NCBI GenBank assembly: GCA_025267735.1
Contig: CM046297.1
Coordinates: forward strand, 17,262,011-17,326,010
DNA length: 64,000 bases
Reading direction: 5' to 3'
DNA from: Mactra quadrangularis
Lineage: Eukaryota > Mollusca > Bivalvia > Venerida > Mactridae
Shown: positions 45,270 to 55,204 of the stretch, piece after piece
Layout: each line of letters opens with the position of its first letter
Numbering within the stretch: the first letter of the stretch is position 1
Position numbers and translations under genes: made by a program
Notes under the pieces: generated by a model
What the model was told of the DNA's origin: nothing
The model's input: the letters and a program-made list of their open reading frames with translations, nothing else
The model's database searches: none

Positions 45270-45832
45270 GACAAATAGACAGATGTGTTAGACCGTACAC
45301 TAGTATGTCAAAAAAAGTATATGTCACATGTAAATCGTGTGTGACATATTCGGCCAAATTAATCACAATGCGGTCATGTGACATATACATGTACGTTGAT
45401 GCAACTTAGCGATAAATTTATGAACGTATATATCACACATTTCATACAATGAACCAATTCAAATTTTTGTTGCCATAATTATTCTTCGTACGCAACAACC
45501 ACAGTTTGCCTTCCATTCGGAATAACCTCGGCAATCTTCTACTAAGATCTGCGTAGAAGATCGCCGAGGTAGTTCCGAATATATGCCTTCAAGTAACGTC
45601 AACGGTGATGATATTGACAATGCGAACATTCGGTTTTTCATATTTTAGATAATTGAAATTCTATTTTTACACATGTGACATTAACAAACTCCAACGAATA
45701 TGTCTCATTAAATGTCCCATGCTCGGTTGAAGGGAGTAACATATTCGACCGAATATTTCACACGTGTGACATTCTGACCAATAGGTCACATTTGCGTTTT
45801 GTGACATAAAAGGTCTAACACAGCTGTCTATT
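45270..45832. mobile_element. Foldback region enclosing a family A hairpin
   Basis: AATAGACAGATGTGTTAGAC at about 45276 is the inverse of GGTCTAACACAGCTGTCTAT at about 45811. Inside, ACATATTCGGCC and ACATATTCGACCG, with several ATGTGACAT/ACGTGTGACAT words, also mirror each other. Loosely matching units (TATTCACTAAAATATAGCT; TATTCGTAAAAAACATAGCT) lie outside both ends. Probably a diverged inverted-repeat transposon with a later insertion. Confidence 0.55.
45515..45580. mobile_element. Hairpin element family A, copy 2
   Basis: 66 bp, the same length as the 3.7-kb copy. ATTCGGAATAACCTCGGCAA on the left, TCGCCGAGGTAGTTCCGAAT on the right, and TCTTCTAC/GTAGAAGA extending the stem towards the centre. 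Confidence 0.85.
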
Positions 45833-46422
45833 CAGAAGTCTATTCACTAAAATATAGCTATACATTTAGAATGTTTCAGAAGTATATTCGTGAAGTTGTC
45901 TATATAAAAGGTCCATTCTAAAGTTCATTTGCAAAACACAGTTTTGCATGCAGAATGTTCAAAAAGATTTTGCGTGAGATGCGAATAGGCAGCTGTCTAT
46001 TCAGACGTCTATGTCTCTGACAATCACAGGCTTGCGGTAGCGTACATGTTGTGTATAATCACATGATCTACATACTAGGGTAAACGAAAATTGTTTATCT
46101 GTGATTTCTCTTTTCAGGCAAATAATTGAATGATCTCAAGTAATGCATAAAACACTCTTAACTATTAATCCAATGAGCTCCAAGTCCTCTGCAAAACTCT
46201 CATCAAGCTGAAAAGTGTAAAATATGTGCAGAGGATTCGCAGTAAATAAGTTCATTTCAAAGGCTAATGTAGGCATTTTCTCACAAAAATGTAATAAAGT
46301 TATTTTATGTTTGCTGCTGCATAAATTTGACAATAATACCAAGAGTTCGTTTACTATATTTAAATCACGTGACTTTATACTACAGCATATAAGATCTGAT
46401 TTTTATGGGAGTATGGTGGGTA
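45833..46422. other. Intergenic
   Basis: AT-rich. 45830-46010 repeats loosely related ~90-base units (GCTGTCTATTCAGAAGTCTA; GCTGTCTATTCAGACGTCTA). No gene is supported. Confidence 0.4.
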
Positions 46423-46780
46423 AATTACGCCATGTCGTATTGTCGTCCTGCGGGGCGCCACATGAAAACACGAGAGAACGACAAAATGGTATTTTGTCGT
46501 ATCTTCGTCCCATGGGGCGCCATGCAATAACACAATCATGCGACAATTCAATTATTTTGTCGTGCTTTTGCCTGATAAGTGTATAACGAAAACATGTTAA
46601 TACGACAAAACTTACAAACGTACGATACCTTTTCATGTCGTATTTTTGCTTACTTTTGTCGCATGATTGTGTTATTTCATGGCGCCCCGCGGGACCTAGA
46701 TACGCCGATAATACTATTTTGTCGTACATTCGTGTTTTCATGCGACGTCCCGCAGGATGACAATGCGACATGGCGTAATT
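46423..46780. mobile_element. Long foldback element (358 bp, arms about 115 bp or more)
   Basis: The ends AATTACGCCATGTCGTATTG and CAATGCGACATGGCGTAATT are inverse over 32 bases with two mismatches. Pairing continues inward through ATGAAAACACGA, ACGACAAAAT, GGGGCGCCATG and ATAACACAATCATGCGAC, so most of the element is palindromic. The 46403-46771 minus and 46224-46586 plus frames are by-products. Confidence 0.88.
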
Positions 46781-47153
46781 CAGCCTCCATATGGAATTGA
46801 TTAGAGCACATAACGAAGTCGCTGAAGACGCTGGCAGTGGCTCAATTGTGCACTCGGAACTCCTGAGCGATTTCTATGCAAATATACCTTGGACATCATA
46901 CGGAGAAAAAGATGTTCTAATATGGATTCCGTAATAAAGGTAAAGTTCATGAATATGTATTTTGTGGAAATATAACTAACTGCACAGAAACACGATTTGT
47001 AGTTGCACTGGAAAACGGCAGCCGGCCACGATTAAATGATTTTAACAGTCGTTAAATGAAGTGGGAAAGCCACCTTTAAATTTTGTAATTTGCTAGATAG
47101 CAGAACAGCGGTCAAATTGCAGATATTAACTTAGTACTGCTTGCAAACGAGTT

Positions 47154-47213
47154 CATTCTCTTACCATAAAGTTATCAAGATTTTGGATCTGATAGCCTCT
47201 TGGAACGAGAATG
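47154..47213. mobile_element. Hairpin element family B, copy 3
   Basis: CATTCTCTTACCATAAAGTT at the left, GCCTCTTGGAACGAGAATG at the right. Arms are diverged but the terminal CATTCTC/GAGAATG is intact. Confidence 0.6.
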
Positions 47214-47227
47214 ACGAGTTATATACC

Positions 47228-47674
47228 GGAGGTGCGTTCAACAATGCAAGCGCTCGGGGCGACATCGAGCGCTATCGTTCTGAATGCGGGCGCCCGCGCG
47301 AGTGCTCGCAGTTCAGCTCGAGAGGTGTTTCGCTTAGATATCAAAGATGGCGGCTGGAAAAATTAATTTTTTATCTCAAAGAATTATCCCTGAAAAGTGG
47401 GACGCAAACTTGTGTGTTACTTGTTCCTCAAAACATATCCACGCAATGCAAATAATGTATTAATTTATTAGGTACAGTAAATTGTATCATAATGATTCAT
47501 GATAAAAAATGTGAAAGATCTCATGTATCGGCAGAAATAATTGTATCGCTATTTTCCATATTTGTTGTTTGACGCCATCTTGGATTTTACAGCGATCGCT
47601 TGCAGACGTTCAATAGCCTAACAATTCGCGAAGCAAGCGCTGCCTCGAGCGCTGGCATTGTTGAACACACCTCG
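47228..47674. mobile_element. Inverted-repeat transposon, CpG-rich ends
   Basis: GGAGGTGCGTTCAACAATGC + AAGCGCTCG on the left mirrors CGAGCGCTGGCATTGTTGAA + CACACCTC on the right. CAAAGATGGCGGC and GACGCCATCTTGG deeper inside also face each other, so the inverted repeats reach about 100 bp. The GC- and CpG-rich ends stand out from the surroundings. No transposase frame. The 47141-47455 frame is not a gene. Confidence 0.8.
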
Positions 47675-48325
47675 GGCCTTATACCTTGTTTTATTGCTAT
47701 CAATTTTTACGTCCAAGGCATATCTGTGCAGAAGATCTCCGATGAGTTCCGATTGTAACGCTCTTTACAACAGTTGAATCACACACTGCTTCTTTCAACA
47801 CGGCCATCATATTAATCACGTGACGATAATAGTACCACGTGACTTATGTTTACAAACAGATTGCCGTAAGCACGTTAGCGAGTTCCCCGATTTCAATGTT
47901 GTTGGAAGTTTTTATTTTTCAACATTCAAGTCCAATCGTAAATGGAAAGTTGTATAGGACCATATTGTCGTCTGCTTCCAAGGTTTTCATGCTTTTTATT
48001 GATTCAAAATTGGTTTTGTGGTTCATGAGCTGAAAAGCGGGAATGAGCTCGCGCTTCTTATAAATGCGAAAATCCCACGTGGTCAGTTTTGGAGTAAATC
48101 GTTGATATGCACAAGGAAAAGTCAAGAAATTGCTCGAATGTCGCTCCAAGATTGAGAAATTGCCACAGGTCATTAGCAAAGCGATGCAGGATAAGATTAC
48201 TTATTGCTATTTTTCTGTTAAATCAAAGCAATTAGAAACATTCCCACATCAGCGTATGCACGACAAACCGTTTTGCAACGATTAAGTAACATAAAACCAT
48301 GCAAGCAGACGAGAGTATTGTGCTA

Positions 48326-48776
48326 TACAGTAAAACTCGGATTTAACATACTCGCTGACCCATAGAAAAGAAGGTATGTTATAACCGAGGTATTTTATAT
48401 CCATATAGTATACTTTTGTTTTTTGTTTTTTTTGGTTTCTTTTACGTTGCATTCAACACATATATAGGTCATATACACGACGGCCAGCTCTTCCTACTAC
48501 AAGTTTCCTGGACACTTTTTCTATCACCAGTACTAACTTACCCTACCACGAGGCCGACACAACTCATGTATAGAGTATGACCTGCCGCGACTAGGATTCG
48601 AACCCGCGATCTCCGGATTCGAAGTCAGACATGCTAACCACTACGCCACGGCTGCAGCTACATATAGTATACTAAGCATGTTATATATATAAGGATGAAA
48701 AACGGGCCAGAAAAAATGGTATGTTTTAACCGAGTGTATGTTATAACCGAGTATGTTATATCCGAGTTTTACTGTA
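48326..48776. mobile_element. TA-flanked MITE with a nested SINE
   Basis: ACAGTAAAACTCGGAT on the left is the exact inverse of ATCCGAGTTTTACTGT on the right, apart from one base near the inner edge. Inner repeats (GGTATGTTATAACCGAGG; TGTATGTTATAACCGAGT) continue the similarity. TA flanks both ends, as in Tc1/mariner-type elements. The middle is taken up by a later SINE insertion. Confidence 0.85.
48440..48660 (-). mobile_element. tRNA-derived SINE, third head type, nested
   Basis: On the minus strand the head is GCCGTGGCGTAGTGGTTAGC (box A) with GGTTCGAATCC (box B, perfect) at about 48597, then a diverged body with GGCCTCGTGGTAGGGTAAG and CCAGGAAACTTGTAG and a TTGAATGCAACGTAAAAG tail. It sits inside the TA-flanked MITE, so it is younger than that element. 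Confidence 0.8.
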
Positions 48777-49390
48777 TACATATTTCTGTTATTGATCGGA
48801 CTCAAATGTTGAAAAATTAGCATTTCCTACGATATTGGAATGGGGGTACTTATGAGTTTCGTAAAGTATAGTAAGTAGTCTAATAGGTGGTAACTTCACA
48901 TATCTTATCAAAGAAAAAGGGTGTTTTGAATAAAAATGTATCTTTTGTGTCAGCATGGTTAAATCCATAAGCAAATTATATTAAAAAGTGTGCAAGGTTA
49001 GGAATTGGCATTAGCTACGTCTTTTACCTAATAAGCCTATGATACCACTTAGTATGATGATTTTGACAAAAAAATAATAAGTATTCATAAGAATTATAAT
49101 AGAATATGATATTTAATATTATGACCAGAGTATTTTAATGATATAAACATAATTGTCCATTTTACAGTTACTTTGCGCTACATCATGCTATTCACGCTAC
49201 TTTTCATGATTTAGGTAACCGATGTAAACGTCAAAATTAATCTTGTTTTCTTCCACAAATTCTTGATGCATGATGTTTATAGTTAACCATTATAGACTCG
49301 TTATTTACAAAAAGAAGACTAAATTCAGAGAATTATATATTTCAATGTAAAAGAAACCATATTCGCCTCTTTGACGGAACAATATTTTTT
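48777..49390. other. Intergenic
   Basis: No gene. AGTGTGCAAGGTTAG at about 48988 has its inverse CTAACCTTGCACACT at about 50385, the ends of a 1.4-kb inverted arrangement of unclear meaning. Confidence 0.35.
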
Positions 49391-49655
49391 CTTTAATAAA
49401 GGGAAATAACCACTGAAGGGGGAGTAAACACCAAACAGCAGTTACTTCCCTTTATTGTAAGAATACCAACTGTCTCTCAAGTAAATTTAGTCGTTAGAGA
49501 GCTGAATACATTTTTCTTTTTACATTTAAATATTTCCGTTAAATGTATTTTTCCTATTAATAAACAATTGTAAATAGCACGATTAATCTTGACTTTTACG
49601 ACGGTAACCTAAAATATGTAAATTATAGTGTAACGTAAAATTGCGTAAAATGAAC
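49391..49655. mobile_element. MITE family C, diverged copy
   Basis: GGGAAATAACCACTGAAGGG and CAGCAGTTACTTCCC at the left, then AGAGCTGAATACATTTTTCT and TTTTACATTTAAATATTTCC, matching the interior of the 44351 element. The right end was not found; a SINE follows at once. Confidence 0.65.
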
Positions 49656-49661
49656 TTTACA

Positions 49662-49910
49662 GGTTTTGTTTGTTGTTTGTGTTTGTTTTACCGCTGTAGC
49701 AACACCTTGCATAGGTCATATAACGGCGGTCAGTCAACCTACTCACTGTTCCTGGAAAGGCTAAATCTCTGGATTTAGCTGTCAACCAACTACTAAGCAC
49801 ATACTTTCGTAAGTGACTGACAACTGCCCTACATAAATAAGAAACAATGGTAGGAGAGAGGATGGCCGTAGAAATAATTTCATAACCAAACTCTACGAAA
49901 GTATGTCCAA
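49662..49910 (-). mobile_element. SINE family 1, minus strand, head missing
   Basis: GCTGTAGCAACACCTTGCAT, AACGGCGGTCAGTCAACC, CCTGGAAAGGCTAAATCTCT, CATACTTTCGTAAGTGACTG and CTCTACGAAAGTATG, all in the normal order on the minus strand. The middle block and its flanking ACTTTCGT/ACGAAAGT inverted words are complete; the tRNA head is gone. Confidence 0.9.
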
Positions 49911-49990
49911 AAATAGTTTGTATATGGTTAATTTGTCCTTAAATCCTATGGATGTTACGTGAAGTGTCCTATGATATATATTCTAAGGTC

Positions 49991-50063
49991 CATTCTCGTT
50001 CCCAGAGTCTAGTAGGATTCTCAATACTAGCTAGTATTCTACTAGACTCTTGGAATGAGAATG
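49991..50063. mobile_element. Hairpin element family B, copy 4
   Basis: 73 bp, the cleanest copy. CATTCTCGTTCCCAGAGTCT + AGTAG on the left mirrors CTACTAGACTCTTGGAATGA + GAATG on the right, with a central ATTCTCAATACTAGCTAGTA. Confidence 0.88.
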
Positions 50064-50512
50064 TTTAAGGTCATACCAAAAAGAGGTTTTTTTTGCTTGG
50101 CGTTCAATTTTGACAAATGAAGACAACAGTTTTAGTTCGATGTATCAGTTATATCAGGTTGATCATTTTGCAATAACTTTTCAATTCGGATTCGGACTGC
50201 AGTATATACCATCTAGAGTCAATTTTGGTTCAAATTGCAAGTAATACGTTCATGTACATGATGTAGTAAAAACAGATTTCAAAACACAAGGTCCGCATGC
50301 GGAGACTAACATTTTGTCTTTTTGGTATGGCCTATGAATACTTAAAATTTATCTTAAATTCAAGAGAAGAATGCATCTTATCTCTAACCTTGCACACTTT
50401 CTAGTATCATTTGTTTATGAACGTTCCAATATGACCAACATCTCTTGACCATTTCAGATTATTTTGCGCCACATTACGCACTTTAGGCACACCGGTGAAT
50501 ACATGAGGCACC

Positions 50513-50567
50513 ATTCAGAACACCACGGCGATCATCCACGAAGAAAATTTGCCGAAGAGTTCCGAAT
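50513..50567. mobile_element. Hairpin element family A, copy 3
   Basis: ATTCAGAACACCACGGCGAT on the left, TTGCCGAAGAGTTCCGAAT on the right. More diverged than copies 1 and 2. The flank ATCGTCACGTGG at about 50590 recalls sequence near 47820-47845. Confidence 0.6.
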
Positions 50568-51135
50568 GCATTGTCACATGATACCACTATCGTCACGTGG
50601 TTTGTGCTGACAGGATGTAACTCTCCGATGTGAGAACAATGGGTTTTAAATACCGGACTTTTTAAAAATGCAATGATTTCTAGTACTCGATCAAAACACA
50701 TTAATAGTGTCGAGAGTGACTCAAAATGATTACAGGGCCAAAGATTGTAACACTTAAAAGTAGGAACTCAAAATAAAAATTAAATGAAGTCATAAATTGA
50801 AACAAGGACTATGTATAGCTATAAAGGATCCTTGATTGAAAGCAACTTACAAAACCAAGCCAGTCTGTAAGCAATGTTTAATAGCACTTCAGTTTTACAA
50901 TGATTTTGTTCAAGGGTATTACGTCATTTAAATTATAACCCGAGAAAAAATGAATTTCTGAGCAAGGAGTTCATTCTCAAATGTCACAACCTCCGTCCCA
51001 GATCAAGTGGATTCTTATCCCATAAGGTCGTCATATGTCTGCATCCAACAGCTGTGTTATGAATGGACTGACATTGGTTTGTTATATCCAGGCGTTTCTG
51101 TATTTAACGTTAATATTAACTTGAGGCGAATTTCC
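50568..51135. other. Intergenic
   Basis: AT-rich, no supported gene or recognised repeat. Confidence 0.45.
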
Positions 51136-51262
51136 TAAACATATTGTTAGCTAGCGCGTTGCCCCCTGGTACCCTTAATTTGATATCAAATGTGTATTCC
51201 TTTTGGTGTAACAAGGGTACAAGAGGACAAAGCGCTAGCTAGCGAAATGCTTAGAACACTTG
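51136..51262. mobile_element. Small foldback element (about 125 bp)
   Basis: TTAGCTAGCGCGTTGCCCCC + TGGTACCCTT on the left faces AAGGGTACAAGAGGACAAAG + CGCTAGCTAGCG on the right. The outer CTAAACATATT and AAATGCTTAG words extend the arms to about 45 bp. Confidence 0.75.
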
Positions 51263-52033
51263 TCCAATCATATAGTTCTGAACTAATACAACTTTCTTCG
51301 TGCCAGACTGTCGAGTGGTCGAGTGGTTAACTGTACCAGGTCAATATCAACGTTATAATACCAGCAATATGGAGATATTTAACTGTAACAAGTTCGACTT
51401 GTTATGAAGTCAGTTGTACAAAACCAAACTAAAATCTCGGTTTATTCCATTGCTTCTATTAGCTTAAAATTTATTTTCACGTGGAATTGGTACAATTTCT
51501 ATGAACCATGTTACATATACACGCTAAATAAATTATGACTAGCACAATTAAGCACAAGGCAAAATAAAATAGAAGTTTTGAAAGGGGTAACCCATTGAAG
51601 CATTATTACACATACCAAATGATGATATGTACGTCCAAGTACTAATTACCTTTAGGGTTTCTTATCCTAGTTTTTTGTACTGGCTATCATGGCAGTTGGT
51701 AACGTACTCTCGTTTTGTTTAAAAACAAGCTGAACAAGTTACAGTTAATTATTTCCCAAAGAGAAAAAAAGACAAACACCCAGAAAGCACACCTTGTCGT
51801 AGAGCATTATATGCTCAGGTATGCTTGAAGACCATACAGTTATAGTTTAATAAATATAAAATACATATAAATTCTGGTATTGTAGTTTTTTCTGTAAATG
51901 TTGTCTTGTTTCTTTACGTCTTGAAGATTTATACACATCTGTATCAAATTTGGTAACGATGATCTAAACGTATACAGTCCTGCAAAAATATAATACAACA
52001 ATATTAAATAACATTACAATACAGCACAATCTA
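51263..52033. other. Intergenic
   Basis: AT-rich; no supported frame, RNA gene or repeat with a partner in the window. Confidence 0.45.
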
Positions 52034-52368
52034 TCTATACTATTAAATTTGCGAGTTTCCTGTTTTGTGGAAGAAACTGCGCAGCTTTGAATAAATATTT
52101 TGTTTGTCGCTGGGGCACCTATATACCGGCATATCAAGTTGACAATTCTTTTTTGACAAAGCCTCTTGATATTTGCAAAAACTGCCAAAAATCAACAAAA
52201 ATAGTGGGTTTTTTGTGTCTAAAAATAGTTCTAGATAAAACTAAAAATAGACCAAACTCCCCGCAGCGGTTATTTCCCTTTATTAAATCAATAACCATGC
52301 CTGTTTCGAGGAACAGTTTCAAGAACTGTCATTACCTAAAGCCCGTGCTTGCACGGGCTCCCATCTAG
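52034..52368 (+). mobile_element. Non-autonomous Helitron-like element
   Basis: The 5' end TCTATACTATTAAATTTGCG follows an A, and the 3' end CTAG is followed by a T, as expected for insertion between A and T. The 3' end is preceded by a GC-rich hairpin, GCCCGTGCTTGCACGGGC (52341-52358), 7 bases before CTAG. These three marks define Helitrons. Length 335 bp, no coding capacity. It carries an internal fragment of the family C end (CCCGCAGCGGTTATTTCCC). Confidence 0.85.
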
Positions 52369-52369
52369 T

Positions 52370-52774
52370 ATAATATAATTTACTACATACAAAAATTACT
52401 ATGCTCATAGCAATGAACAAGAATCAATATATAATGTAATAACATGAATAAATCAGCAGCTAATTTTCATTAACATTAAGTTTAACAGGATTTTGGCTTC
52501 TAAGGTTATTTGTGAGATACGTTAACTTGGGACAAATTTTACATTATTTACAACTACACTGTGGTAAGTGACAATTTCCTTAATATCAATTTCAATTATA
52601 TACTTACAGAGTATAACATGCTTATTTTTGGAATTTCCGTCTATTAAATCCTGTTAATTATATTGTATAAATTCGAATAATAAAAGCAACATACCATTGC
52701 AAGATTATTGTAAGAAAACTTTACAAGAGCCTGTTATTGTTCTTACCTCCCTTTGACAAGCCAAAATTGTGGTA
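52370..52774. other. Intergenic
   Basis: AT-rich, nothing recognised. Confidence 0.45.
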
Positions 52775-53055
52775 ATAGTGACCCCTAAAAGTTTGCAGAC
52801 ATTGTCACTTTGTAAGCCTACTGAATAGCTGTTATTAAAGTAAAACTTTATTTTTAAATGCTTTTTTTAGTTTTGCGTATTTTGTTAAGCCACTATTTAT
52901 GGTTGAGACTACAAAATAGCTTAAAAACTTTAGTATGGAAAAGAATTACCTTGAATATGGTTTTGGAGGCTTTGGCATGTCATATGCTGATCCTCATAAA
53001 TATGATGCATTCATGAAATTTGTTTTCATTTTATCACCTACAATAACAAATATAT
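52775..53055 (+). repeat. Dispersed repeat family F, copy 2 (interrupted)
   Basis: Matches 38900-39200 in block order. The next expected segment, TAATGGTTCTAC, is found only at 54125, after the 53060-54122 insertion, so this copy is split by a younger element. Confidence 0.7.
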
Positions 53056-53059
53056 AAAA

Positions 53060-54051
53060 ACAAGAGCTGTCAGAGGAGACAGCATGCTCGACTTAGTAAG
53101 TGTTTGTCACAGGAGATGTGGTTGATGATAAGGAACATACATATTTTAAAATTTGAAAATATAACCTTAACAAATTCAAAGAAAAAAAAAGAAATAAATA
53201 GAAAACTATAAGTTCAAGGGGGATAACTCTGAAAAAATGTATAAGGAGTTATGAATCTTGTCACACGAGATGTGGTTGATAATAAGGAACATATATCTAA
53301 AGTTTGAAGTCAATACCTGAAGAAATAAAACAATTGCAGTAAAAACAAACATTTTTTAAAGAAAACTCTAATTTCAAGGGGAGATAATTCTGGAAAAAAA
53401 AATATTTGGAGTTATGAACCTTGTCACATGAGATGTGGTTGATAATAAGGAACATATATTTAAAGTCAATATCTAAAGAAATAAAACAGTTGCAGTAAAA
53501 ACAAATATTTATTAAAGAAAACTATAAGTTCAAGGGGGATAACTTTGAAAATAATGTATACGGAGTTATGAACCTTGTCACATGAGATGTGGTTGATGAA
53601 AAGGAACATATATTTAAAGTTTGAAATCAATACCTAAAGAAATAAAACAGTTGCAGTAAAAACAAACATTTTTTAGAGAAAACTCTAAGTTCAAGGGGAG
53701 ATAATTCTGAAAAAAAATGCATTCGGAGTTATGGACCATATCACATGAGATGTGGTTGATAGAAAGGAACATATATTTAAAGTTTGAAGTTAATATCTTA
53801 AGAAATAACAAAGATACAGAAGGAAGTATTTTACTGCACAAAAACTTTAATCTGTGCACAAAAACTTCAATCAGTTCAAGGGGAGATAATTCTTGAAAAA
53901 ATGTGTTTGGAGTTATGGACCTTGTCACATGAGATGTGGTTGATAGTAAGGAACATATATTTAAAGTTTGAAGTTAATATCTTGAGAAATAACAAAGATA
54001 TAGAAGAAAGTATTTTACTGCACAAAAACTTTAATCAGAAGTGTGGACGCG

Positions 54052-54083
<32 letters not shown>

Positions 54084-54122
54084 GGCGAGTAGGAGAGCTC
54101 TACATTACTTCATAAAGTCGAG
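53060..54122 (+). mobile_element. Element E with six internal tandem units
   Basis: Starts CAAGAGCTGTCAGAGGAGAC with GCTCGACTTA nearby and ends TTCATAAAGTCGAGC, so short inverted ends (GCTCGACTT/AAGTCGAGC) bound it. GATGTGGTTGAT recurs at 53115, 53269, 53432, 53586, 53749 and 53932, in units containing AAGGAACATATATTTAAAGT, AGTTCAAGGGG(A)GATAA and GGAGTTATG. Spacing alternates near 154 and 163. A GACGCC hexamer run at 54045-54080 lies near the 3' end; the poly-Arg frame there is an artefact. Confidence 0.82.
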
Positions 54123-54805
54123 CTAATAATGGTTCTACAAAAAATAATTATTTGAATTTAAGAATTTTAGTTAATTTTATGGTCTCAAAACTTCCGGTAG
54201 GCAATATTTGCATTGAATTAAAAAAATCTTGATAATTAGAAATGTTTGAAATAGATAAATGTCTGTTTTCTTTGCAGTCCCCCTAAAAAACAGCGTTACT
54301 TTTGATAATGGGGCTTAAAGGAAATGACAAGTAATTTTGCTGGAACCTCTCACTAATACAGTGCCATCAAAATTACCTATACACTTGTACAACCCAGGTT
54401 TTGTATTTATTGTGTGCGAAGTACCGGTAGGAAAACTGTATAGGAAGTTAAATGAGTTGGTCACCGTACATGACATAGTTGCTGATATTTTTGTAAAATC
54501 TTATGAACAGTAAAACGAAAATTATTAAATACTTGCATTTTCATATACATGTGTTCTGCTTCCGAACATGGTATCGTTGTAATTCTAGTATACATTCTAA
54601 CACTGATAGAGTTGATAGCATCTGATCAATCTGTAAAATAAACACTTAAAATTTATATTAGATTCAAAGTTCAAAGTCATCAGGATTTATGTAATGTATT
54701 TTCATGGTTATTTAATGGTATACAAACTTAAGGTATACAATCCCTTATACCACTCACAATTAAGAACTGATTTGGAAAAGTGTGGTATATGCTAACAAAA
54801 TAGGA
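54123..54805. other. Intergenic
   Basis: Resumes repeat family F for about 30-120 bases (TAATGGTTCTAC, CTTCCGGTAGGC), then AT-rich sequence with no gene. Confidence 0.4.
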
Positions 54806-54972
54806 TACAGTAAAGTTCCGCTATAAAGACCACCTTGAATATTGCAAAATCATGTGATTTTTATGTATTGTAGGCCAATAATGTTAATGAGAGAATAAAA
54901 ACGTCCCGATAATAATACCGTTTCGCTATTAAGACCATTAATTTTGATGGTCTTAATAGCGAAACTTTACTT
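54806..54972. mobile_element. Small MITE with perfect internal hairpin
   Basis: TACAGTAAAGTTCCGCTATA + AAGACCACC on the left faces GGTCTTAATAGCGAAACTTT + ACT on the right. Inside, GTTTCGCTATTAAGACCAT and its exact inverse (54919-54966) form a second stem. So three copies of the same terminal word lie in 167 bp. Confidence 0.8.
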
Positions 54973-55204
54973 TATTTTCATTCATTACACTATGTTCATC
55001 ATATTGTTTATCTTTGCATAAGTTAGATAAACTATTATCAATCAACGTGAAGTCAAGTATTGCTCCAAACCTAAACACGTCTTTAGACAAACTCAAACCC
55101 ACAAGAACTGAACAAAAAGTAAACAAGAGCAGTCCAAATAAGTCAAATATCTTGATCAGTATTGAAGATAATCTAATAGGAAAAACTTTAACCTCATATT
55201 TTGT
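54973..55204. other. Unassigned overlapping frames
   Basis: Frames on both strands (54953-55237 minus, 55014-55214 plus) overlap here. Neither has a recognisable motif, splice context or codon bias. It may belong to the repeat whose 3' end follows. Confidence 0.3.

Noticed and set aside
46224..46771. 120- and 122-codon frames on opposite strands
   Set aside because: Both lie on the 358-bp palindromic element, where either strand gives a similar frame.
53901..54092. Frame ending in a poly-arginine run
   Set aside because: Produced by a GACGCC hexamer microsatellite at the end of a transposable element.
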